From Ophiocordyceps camponoti-saundersi (nom. inval.) (Eukaryota; Ascomycota; Sordariomycetes; Hypocreales; Ophiocordycipitaceae), in contig PDHQ01000065.1 in the NCBI GenBank assembly GCA_003339415.1, positions 1 to 54,571 of the forward strand: 54,571 bases of DNA, read 5' to 3'. A program made the translations under genes and the position numbers. The notes under the pieces were generated by a model that saw nothing but the letters and a program-made list of their open reading frames with translations, made no database searches and was not told the DNA's origin. Position 1 is the first letter of the stretch. Each line of letters starts with the position of its first letter. This document shows, piece by piece, positions 11,053 to 20,184 of this stretch.

Positions 11053-14000
11053 TCATGCCAAGCCCAAAAACTTGAGCGCCTTGCGGCTGTTTGGCTTGCG
11101 CGTTCCCGTCTTTCGCAGGAACAGCGGCATCAGCCTGCGCTCTTCGAAATCGTAGTCGCTGTCGTCCGCCGGATCCATTGTCATCATCGAAGCCGCATCG
11201 TCCGTCGGCGAGGCGGCAGTCGTTCCTCGCGACTTGCACCGGCTAACCTTGCTTTTGACAGACTTTGCCGTTTTGACCGACTCGGCCCCCGACGGTGAAC
11301 GCACCACCGACGGCGGCAGGTCGGGCACGGGTGGCGACGCCATGGAGAACGTTCGTGGTGATATCGGGCTCTGCGGACACACCTTGGGAAAGGGGGAGAA
11401 GCTCTCCTTACTCAGCTGCAGAGGCGACGGCTTCCGCCTGCGACCAGCAGCCGTCAAGCCCGACGGCTCCCCGTCTGCCACTTCGGCCGGGATGTTCCAG
11501 ACGGTGGAAACAAAGGTGGCAATGTCCTTGTCCGACGCCGTGGAAGTGAGCAGGAAGTTGGCTTTGGAAACAGGCACATCTGGAGACGAAATAGGCGGTG
11601 CCGGTGATCGTTTAGCATCCGCTTTGCTGCCGATTGAGGCGCCGCGGAGGTGAGTGAACGGCAGTTTCTCCTTGTTGTTCGAGTCCACGATCTGAGCCAC
11701 CTTCATCAGGTCGACGCCCACCAGCCTCTGCAGCGCCAGCACCGTCCCCAGATGCTCCGGCGGATACTGCAGCAACAGGTAGCGAATCTCCGGGTGGATC
11801 GCGAGATACGTTTCCAGATGTGGCACGATGAGCGTAGCGAGAAGATACACGTTGGTAAAGGGGTTATCCGAGGTTTGGTTAGCAAGCGGCTGGGCCGTAA
11901 AGGCTTGCATCGCGTTGGCGAGAAGGTATCTGGATTCAAGCCGTCAGCACCGTCTGCCGCGGGGCAGCCCCGAGCGGTGAACGTACCTAAAGTCGACCCT
12001 GTCTGCACGGCCAAGGTCGGTCGATTTGCTGCCCAGCCTCTCCAGCTGCCCGGTGATGGCCAGCGAGTATTCCTTCTTGACGCCCGTCTGGGATCCGATA
12101 GCCAGGATCTGATGAATCTTACCCTCGCCCTTCTGCGGACCGTCGGCTTCGGTGGCGCGGAAGATGGGCTTCCACAGGCCGTCGAACTCGGGTAAGAGGG
12201 AGAATTGGAATTGGTGGTAGCCCTGGGTTTCGGGCGGGAAATACTCGGCCAGAATGGAGCGAAGCGAGTTCTGGACGGCGACGGCCGTTTGGTTGGGCGC
12301 GATGGTGAACTCGTGGAACTTGCGCTCCGTCTCTGGCAAGTTGCGCTCCGTCTCTGGCAGCATCACCGAAGGCGGAGGCGTGTGGGCGGGCGTGGGCGGG
12401 CGCACGACAGCCACCTTGGGCGCCATCTGCATCGTCTTGGGCATATGCGGAATGGACTGGATATAGGCAAAAGGGTCGTAGTCGTCGTTGGTCGGCACCG
12501 TCACCGGGCGGTCATCTTCCACCACGACAATGTGACGATGCGCCGTCTCCGATGTGCGAGAACTGGGCGTTTCCGGCAGTGATCTTTCGACATGATCGGC
12601 GGCTTCGGAAGGCGTTGAAGGGGGCTGAAGTATGGGGTAGCGGCCACGCCGGAAGGCGTCGATGGCAGACTCGAGCACGCTATCCGGAGCTTCCTCCTTT
12701 AGGAAGACGACCAAGTCCTCGGTGCACGCGAAGACGGTTTGGAAGGAAGGCGTCTGATCTGGCTGTGCGTCTGGATCAGTCCCTCGGTCGACGTAGGTAG
12801 AGCTGGCCCTGACGAGCCTGCACTCCCTGTCCAGAGGCATCGACTCCACGTCGTCGACGAGGGGCATCTTGGATTTGACAAAGACAGTTCGAGGCCGATC
12901 CGCTTTGTTCAACCGACTCCAAGTCAAGTCGCCATCGGACCTCAGCACCATGAGGGAGCGGGGACGGTGATGAGGCTTGAAGTCGGCGTCGGACCTGAGG
13001 ATCATGAGGGAGCGGGGACGATGAGGCTTGAGCGGTTCCGGCTCCGCAACCCAGCAGTCGGAGGGGAGACAAAGATCTCGAAACTTGGGACTCGCCGGGT
13101 AAATCCGATCGAGAGACTTGACTCTGGCCAAGGTTCCCTTGGAGTGCCTCACGTCGAGCACGGCAGCTTCACCGTAGACGACGTTGTCAAGAGTGCGAAT
13201 GCTGAAGCCGTCAGAAGTAGGCGAGGCAGGGTCTGTTTCGGGACGATCAATGACTGCAGCCGGCTGATACGTCTCGCCAATGCAGCTAGGCGAGTACGGG
13301 ACCGACAGGGAGAGGCGAGGGCTGAGAAGAGCCAGCTTGGAAGCCGAGTCTTCGGGCGGCGGAATGGCCAGGCTCAGGTTTCTGGGCGTGGCCCAGGAGT
13401 TGTCCTCGGTAGGCCCCTCGCGCTCGGCGGGACGAGCACCGAAGACGAAGAAGGGAGCGGCATCGCCAAAGGCATCGGAGTAGCCGTAGAGCGGCAAGCT
13501 AGAGCTGCGCTGACGGGTGATGACGGCCAGATCAAGGTCGTCGGAGGGTTGCAGGTTTGCAGTTTGGCGATCGAGAGCATCGGCAGCCCGCATGGCCCTT
13601 GTTATGGGATCCTCGCATTCGGCTGATTGATTGCAACGATGGGCAGCAGTGCGACGCTCATCATTGAGGCCCATGACGCCGTCCCTGACGAGGTCGTCGA
13701 AGATGGCGCCGGCCTCTGCTTCGTCTCCGCCCGTCTCGTGCTCCATGATGGCCCTGATACAGAGGGCCTGGGCACTGGGTGTTCCGCCGTTCATGAAGAC
13801 TAGTCGCTTGTTGGCCGCCGTCGAGCCTTGCAAAAAGGTACGAGCGGCATCATTACGAGCGACGAGAGCCTCATGAACCTGCTTGACATAGATGCGGGCG
13901 TCGAAGACTTGGTCCAGATCTAACGAGGGAAGGTTGCACTGGACGCTGGGGAGGATGAGAACCTGAGAAGAGGAGGGAAGCAGTCGCAGCTGGGTCGAGA

Positions 14001-14064
14001 TTGTGTCAGGACGGCCTTCGAAGGCGACGATGCTGCCGAGCAGCTCAGAATCCTTTTGGGCCAT
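11053..14064 (-). CDS. large conserved fungal protein, 'gastric mucin-like' family, function unknown
   Basis: Two exons, 14064-11987 and 11929-11053, encode 984 aa; the 57-nt intron is GTACGT...ATCCAG. ATG 14064 is the first in the frame. The N-terminal about 200 residues include RLVFMNGGTPSAQALCIRA and the segment around AMRAADALDRQTANLQPSDD. A long low-complexity Ser/Pro/Asp middle follows. A conserved block at about residues 590-790 (KFHEFTIAPNQTAVAVQNSL, then YLLANAMQAFTAQPLANQ and HLETYLAIHPEIRYLLLQYP) is probably globular. The basic end runs RKTGTRKPNSRKALKFLGLA. I recall orthologues across Pezizomycotina under the label gastric mucin-like, which reflects composition and not function. 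No signal peptide or membrane span is seen. Two young internal duplications are listed separately. Confidence 0.75.
12320..12360 (-). repeat. 21-bp tandem duplication inside the mucin-like CDS
   Basis: Two nearly perfect 21-nt copies in frame encode a doubled seven-residue unit (LPETERN, LPETERK). The near-identity at DNA level suggests a recent slippage event. Confidence 0.85.
12935..13032 (-). repeat. 54-bp tandem repeat inside the mucin-like CDS
   Basis: TCGGACCTSAGS words start at 12935 and 12989, a period of 54 nt (18 codons). The two copies encode RPRSLMVLRSDGD and RPRSLMILRSDAD, each preceded by a His-rich linker. The Arg/Ser-Leu unit resembles a short linear motif more than a folded domain. 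Confidence 0.8.
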
Positions 14065-14119
14065 TGAACTTGTCCAAGTTGTAAGGCGAGATGTGACTTT
14101 CACTTGAGGATGATGTGAA

Positions 14120-14528
14120 GAAGCACAGGCACTAGGCGGGAGATGTCATGGCCCGAAGGATGGCGGTGAGGCGGCAGAACCTGGCGAGGGGGAGAGACCG
14201 AAGGGAGAGGGAGAGAAGTTGAGGGAGAGGGAGGGGAGAGAAGGAGTCCGGAAGGGGAAGAAGATGAGGGGAGGACGAGGGGAGGAAGATGAGAGGAGGA
14301 GTTGTGAGAAGGAGAAAAAAAAAGAGGAACGAAGTGGGAAGCAGGAGATGGGATGGACGGTGGTGGTGAATGAGTGACTAAATTTGATTGGGTGGGAGGG
14401 TTGTAGGGAGGTGTAGGGACGTAGGTGGTAGTCTCGTGCAGGTTATCTTCCGTAGGTAGGTAGGTGGTAGTGATCGTGATAGGGAACCCGATGGGAAAGG
14501 GGAGACAACTCTTTCCTTCTCTCTTTTT

Positions 14529-14559
<31 letters not shown>

Positions 14560-14646
14560 GGGAGGAGGAAGGGGGGAAAGGGGGAAAGGCGGGGGGGGGG
14601 GAGCAGCAGCAGCGCGGGCAGAAGAAGAGGAAAAAGGAGANNNNNN

Positions 14647-14703
<57 letters not shown>

Positions 14704-14720
14704 TTTTTTTTGTTGTGGTG

Positions 14721-14752
<32 letters not shown>

Positions 14753-15060
14753 GCGAGAGACAGAAAGTGGATAAGGAGGTATAGCGTGGAAGAAGAAGAA
14801 GAAGAAGAAGAAGAAGAAGAAGAAGAACAAGGAGAAGACGATGAAGAAGAAGCAGACGCAGAAGAAGACGCAGAAGAAGAAGGAGTAGAAGAAAAGGAGG
14901 AGAACGAAGAAGAAGAAAAGAAGCCCCTTCCCCTCGACATTGGAGCATCTTCATTCATATTTGGTGACAAAGCCGCTAAAAAGGGAAAGCAAGGAGAAAA
15001 AAAAAAGGAAAAACGACAGAACGAAGCCTGTCCAGAACACTACTACTGCTGTACGCTAGG
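14120..15060. repeat. low-complexity G/purine tract with an N gap, upstream of the mucin-like gene
   Basis: On the plus strand this holds 15 T then 24 G (14524-14562), purine-rich sequence, six N (14641-14646), 55 G (14647-14701), ten T, 30 G (14720-14749) and a GAA/AGA tract (about 14788-14826). On the strand of the downstream gene it is a long pyrimidine tract ending a few hundred bases before the ATG. Any translated frame across it (poly-Pro or poly-Gly) is an artefact of composition. The N block marks an unresolved assembly gap, so the true length is unknown. Confidence 0.85.
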
Positions 15061-18000
15061 TGGGTAGCTCGCGTGGCCAGGAGCAGGTAGGTACGGATAG
15101 AGCAGCCTGCGCCTGATACCATCCGCACAGCAGCCACATGTACGGATGCAGACACACGTATCCCGTACAGTAGGTAGGTAGTATCGTCGGCCGGGCTGCG
15201 AGCGTGCAGTGTGTGTGTGTGTGTTGATCCAATGTTGGCTGGCTTTCTTGTGTTCCCCGAACCTGCTTCTGCTGGTCCTTGACGAATGGCAAGTTTCCTG
15301 TATTTACGGAGTATAAACGGATATGTAGGTAGGTATGTACGGATGCCAGTAGGTAGGTAGGTAGAATACCACCCAGCAAGGGAACGGACAACAACAGCCT
15401 ACCTCTCTACCTCTATCCTTACCTACAACTTGTCGTAGCTATCCGGACATACTACCTACCTACGTCCGTACTGACGTACGGACTGCGGATACAGGCTACA
15501 GCCAACAAGGGGGGGATGGGAGGGATTTTAGAGAAACGAAAGAAACAAAAAACAAGACGCACCTAGAAAAAAAAAGAAACGATAGCTTCATATTAGTTGC
15601 CCAAGCCCAAATAGCTTGCATTAATCACTCTCTCAACCCAGTTTATTTGTTTTACGTGCAATCTATCCGTACATTACATTTATGTAGTCTACATATATCC
15701 GTACCTACCTAGGTGCCGTAAGGATACGCTCAGTGTGATATCTTTTCCCAAGATCGACTTGCATGCAGCCTGAACCGAAAAGGATCTCGAGGCGCATGTC
15801 GATGAAGATCATGTAGATGTACCGTGTGTGATTCAGGCCTCTTTTCACTGTGAAAACATACCACCCCCCATCCCCATCCCATCTCCAGCTTTCCATAGGT
15901 AGTATCCGTAGGTATCTCCCATCTATGATCTATCCATCTTCTCCCGCAAGGCACGGTGCGCCTATATATGCACAGCCATGGCTATAGCATGTGCGCACAT
16001 AACTTTATATACCACTCCCATCTTCTGTAGTTTGTCTCGACGGCAACAGCCCCCTCCATAACCGTGCATAGATACATACAGCAGCACCTCATCTACCTAA
16101 TTACCCTACATACCCGTTGACCATCTCTGCATTCACGCCCAACATCACACCGGCCGTGGACACTCTATCCAGCCGCTTGCCGTCCCTTTTGCGTAGCACG
16201 GCGTATGTACCTACATATGTATGTGCATAGTACGGATATCCGTACGAATAGGTAGATACGTATGTAGGTAGAGGTAGGCGGGTGGGTGGAAGAGAAGGTG
16301 GGTAAGGGGGAGAGGGAGGGCTCATCGCCGAGCGCTGCAAGTGAAAGAAAGAAAGCATCTCGCAGTTGACGCCTCTTCAGCCGCACGCATGGACTAGCCG
16401 GGGGAAGGGGATCAGGATGGCGGGCGGTTATTTCACTCACCTGTTTTTGTTATTTCCTTTTTCTCTCTTCGTTTCTTCCCTCGTTCACTCCCCTTTCACT
16501 CTCGTCATTCTCCCCCCTTCTCTCTCCCTCTCTCCTCTCATATCCTCTCTCGTTCTTCATCTTTATACCCGGCTAGCTACCACGTAGGGTACGTTCGTTT
16601 CCACATTTCCATATACCTCCGTGTCGGCTTGTACGGAGTATGTACGGATACATCGTAGAGAGCGAGGGCCCGTCGCTTCCCCCGAACCAATCGCAAACGT
16701 CAGGCCTTCATCTCCTGTCTTACTCGCAATCCTTCACGACGCCGAGCCGGTAATTGAGGCTTCTTTGCCCCTTTCCCAAGGCGCCGGGCGGCGAGACACG
16801 GTTCTATGCATGCATGCGAATGCTACACCTCGTGCGTAATCACCTCGCATCTGTGCCTGCCGGCACATGGATTATTATTCTGTTTTCTAGTAGGTACGGA
16901 TAGAGGGCGCACTGTATTTGTCCGTACCTGGATGCTCATTGTACATGGGTATGCGGATTGTCGCTCCGGCTCAGGCAATGGAGTCTGCTTTCTTGATCGA
17001 ACAGCTGGTGATCTGGAGTCTTGGCTGATGGTGTCGGAAGCTACCTACCTACCTCCTACCTAGGTATGTGTACTATCGCACTGCCATGCATCTACATAAG
17101 TACGGATACTAGGTAGGCATGTATCCGTATGTCCATATCTATACGTACTACGGATTACCTGTAACCTGTATGATCTTGCCATGCACGTTGTGCATACATA
17201 CATACACCATGGTAGGAGCACTTTCATTGTGCCGGTAAAAAACGTGCTTTGTCGTCTTGCCAAACGGACAGGGTCCTCTCGCCTCACCCTGCTCGCCCTG
17301 TCCGTCTAAGACGTTTAGTCTAGGTAGGTACGTCTTATTTTTACGCGCCCTTACCTGTAGTATGTATAATTTACCCCTGTCATGGGTTAGGCCGTTCTGG
17401 AACTTCAACTCGACTCTCCCTCTCCCTCTCTCACTCTCTCACCGTCTGTCTGTCTTTCCATCATGGTGGCAGTCAAATCTACCTACCTAGGTAGGTAGCC
17501 GAGACTGCAGGGAGAAGAAAACACCTATGTACATATGTTACATGTACATACTACGGACTACATGAAAGTCAGAAAGACTTCATCCTCCCTCAGCTAATTC
17601 TTAGCTTTCCATCCTCCCCTCCCGTACCGCATTCCACACGGTAAACCCCCAGGGTCCCTGCGTTCCCGTCAGTGCTCATGGCATTGTCTAAATCACAATC
17701 CCCGTCTTCCAAGTATTAGCTCGGCTCCGCAATGGAGCTCGACTTGACAAGAAGACCCTTCCGGATCCCGCGAACCCGGTTAGTCTGTCGAGACCTTGTC
17801 CGCCCATCCCCCTACCTACCTACCCACCTACCCACCTACCCACCTACCCATGTAGTAGTAGGTATGCAAATGGGAAAAGAAATACGTTTCATGGACCGAC
17901 GTTTCGCCAGTGCTTAGTGCAACTCGTATTGAAATATCACCACCAAAAAGGGGCGGAGACGAAAAGAGGGTCGACAAGGTTATCCATCCGTCGACGACGA

Positions 18001-18593
18001 CGACGAAGATCCGTAGACGCCCAACGCTACTTACATACATACATACATACAACCTATCCGCGACACGGGGGACTTGGCTTGCTTAATTGCTTCGCTGTTG
18101 GACCAGTTGAAACGACTGCACGCCACCTAACTGGACAAACACAAACCATGATGCCTCCTCTTGCCAACAACCATTCTCTCCCCCATGGCTCTGTTGGCCG
18201 GGTGGTCTTGGCCTCTACGGTGACCTACCAGCCACCATCTTCCCCTCGCTTCTCCGTCCGGTCTCGTTCTCGCGTGGCGGCCACGAGATGCTATGCTAGC
18301 TGACGATATCGGACTGCCTTGAGACACGACTAACCCTCGCCAGACCGATGGTGCTTTTTGCCCACCTAGATATGTATCGTGCATACATACAGATATGATA
18401 TACGGATATGCATACACCTATAATCGTACATACGCATATACCTCCATACATGCAGTCTCGTACGTCGTCGGCACCCGAGACATGATTTCGCCTGCAAGGG
18501 GCTTCCTCACAAGTCATACATACTGATACATACTGACCATCTTGTCTCCACCTACAGCCGAGGCCGGGCATCCTTTTCATAGAAGCCCCCTCC
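15061..18593. other. 3.5 kb gene-free region dense in TACCTA/TACGGA motifs
   Basis: I find no gene on either strand. The region is packed with GTAGGTAG/CTACCTAC and TACGGAT/ATCCGTA words and small palindromes, e.g. the perfect 20-base palindrome at 17479-17498 (CTACCTACCT and its complement) and a TACCCACC run at 17812-17850. CATA tetranucleotides sit near 18029-18050. It separates the mucin-like gene from the WD40 gene; a lncRNA or unrecognised small genes are possible. Confidence 0.6.
17479..17498. repeat. perfect 20-bp palindrome of the TACCTA family
   Basis: CTACCTACCTAGGTAGGTAG is its own reverse complement, so it can form a hairpin or bind a dimeric protein symmetrically. Shorter members, such as the 14-mer at 22927-22940 and 24089-24102 (CCTAGGTACCTAGG), recur in other intergenic regions of this window. 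Confidence 0.85.
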
Positions 18594-19877
18594 CTACTGG
18601 TCATCCATGAGCTCGGCCAGCTCCGCCTCCTCATCCGCTGTCAGCTGCTGCTCCGTCCCTGTCGCCGGCTCCACCCTTCCGGCCCTGCTGACCACTTCGG
18701 CCAGCTCCAACTCGGACAAGGGCCATGTGCGGATCGTACCATCGATGCTGACGGAACAGACCAGCCGGGGCGACCCTTGACCGTCCCTCACCAAAACGAG
18801 ATCTGTGACCTCTTCGAAATGGCCCTCGAGCGTGCAGTGTAGCTTGCCCGTTCTCCTATCCCAGACCTTGACGTTGTCGTCCCGTCCAGCGGACACGACC
18901 CAGTGCGGCGTCACTACGACCGCCCGCACAAAGTCGCCGTGCATCAGGACTTCATCTGCCACGAAACCCTGGTTCCGCGCGAGACATTTGACCTTGCCGT
19001 CCGCACTCGCTGTCCACAGGTCAACTTCATCGACGTTGGTGTCGAAGAAGAGCTTGTAGACGCTCGTGTCATGCTCGTGAATGGTAGGGCGCTCTGTGCC
19101 GTCGCTACTGTGTGCCGACCCGGACAGTTGCTTGTAGCCGTCCAAAGATAGTTCCCATCGCCTGATATGAGGATCGCTGCTTGCGCTGACGAGGACGAGG
19201 GTGTCTTGGGTGCTCAGCGCCGGATCGACGGCCACGTGCTGAACCGCGAGCATCGTCTTCGCGGCGTCCTGGATGGCATACAGCCGTCGGCCTGTCTCCA
19301 CGTCCCATACGATCATCTGTCTGTCAGCGCCGCCGCTTATGAGGAGTTCGTGGCCGGTAAGGCGGGCGCAGACGATCGTCTTTACGAAGTCAACGTGTCC
19401 GCTAAACTTGCGCTCAGGCCTGCCTGACGCCACATCCCAAGACCATATATCTTTGTCCCACGAGCCGGCGAAGAGTGTCTGGTTCTCGCTGCCCCCGATG
19501 GCGAGGCATGTCACCGGCACCTTGGGACCTCGATACGTAGTCTGCGGCGATTCGGCCTGTCGCTGTCAGGGGCAGGTCTGACATGTTCTCTTGGACACGC
19601 AACATACATCGTCAACACGAACGCGTCGCACGCAGCCGGATGACTGCGCTATAAAGACCGAATCGTGTGGACACGACGGGTCGGCAATCGCGGCGAGAAT
19701 CTTGGACTTTACATGAACCGGATTGCCGTTCTTATTGCCTGCCTTGGCCGACTTTTTCTCCCTTCGGGCTTGTGACGCACTGGTGAACAACGAGAATTAG
19801 CGTGAGAGCCGCCAATTCAATATGCTTCTTAGCACGAACTCTGTCTGGAAAAAATGATCGTCATCGGTCGACTGCAT
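18594..19877 (-). CDS. WD40-repeat protein, function unknown
   Basis: Three exons, 19877-19840 (38 nt), 19779-19608 and 19562-18594, encode 392 aa. The tiny first exon supplies the only in-frame ATG and ends in DDDHFFQT; the second opens with a basic stretch (ARREKKSAKAGNKNG). Seven or so WD repeats follow: SWDKDIWSWDVASG, SGGADRQMIVWDVETG, SASSDPHIRRWEL, TASADGKVKCL, SAGRDDNVKVWDRRTG and SVSIDGTIRTWPL, each with the GH...WD pattern. The tail is acidic (ADEEAELAELMDD). Such beta-propellers are scaffolds; I cannot assign a complex. It shares a 307-bp divergent promoter with MCL1. The third exon has two in-frame acceptors 6 nt apart (CAG CGACAG), so two residues are uncertain. Confidence 0.85.
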
Positions 19878-20184
19878 CTTGAACTTCTGTCATTGCCCGG
19901 GCGTCGACGAGCGCCGGACGTTGGGTGACGCAGATACCTTAATCAGCACGTGATACGTGATGATCGACCATCAAACGCGTTACACATGTTCCCGTAAAGG
20001 CCGGCTAAATTGATCACGTGTCTTCGTACCCGCGTCTAGAACGCGTCTCCTTCTTGTAGCTGCATCTTGCCGTGCCGTCAGCAAGGCTTCTCCTTAACTC
20101 TCTCTCCCCCATTGATGAGCGCTACATAAATCGGCTACTTGAGGAAATCCCTGAGTGTACAGCCGCCGTCTACAATTGCTCGAA
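19878..20184. promoter_or_regulatory. bidirectional WD40/MCL1 promoter with MCB and CACGTG boxes
   Basis: A 307-bp divergent spacer. ACGCGT (the MluI cell-cycle box, bound by MBF/Res-type factors in yeasts) lies at 19975-19980 and 20041-20046. RTCACGTG boxes lie in opposite orientation at 19947-19954 and 20013-20020. MCB elements drive G1/S transcription of replication genes, which suits the replisome protein encoded to the right. Factor binding is inferred. Confidence 0.55.

Noticed and set aside
11053..14064. Long plus-strand frames (e.g. 12739-13626) opposite the mucin-like gene
   Set aside because: Shadow frames in GC-rich coding sequence; the minus strand gives a continuous 984-residue product across one canonical intron.
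14100..15067. Overlapping long open frames on both strands (poly-Pro/Leu, poly-Gly/Glu)
   Set aside because: They are translations of G/C homopolymers, GAA repeats and N bases; no conserved content, and they span an assembly gap.
15061..18593. Possible CRISPR-like or telomeric array in the GTAGGTAG-rich region
   Set aside because: The words are 4-8 bp, irregularly spaced and without unique spacers; telomeric TTAGGG arrays are absent.
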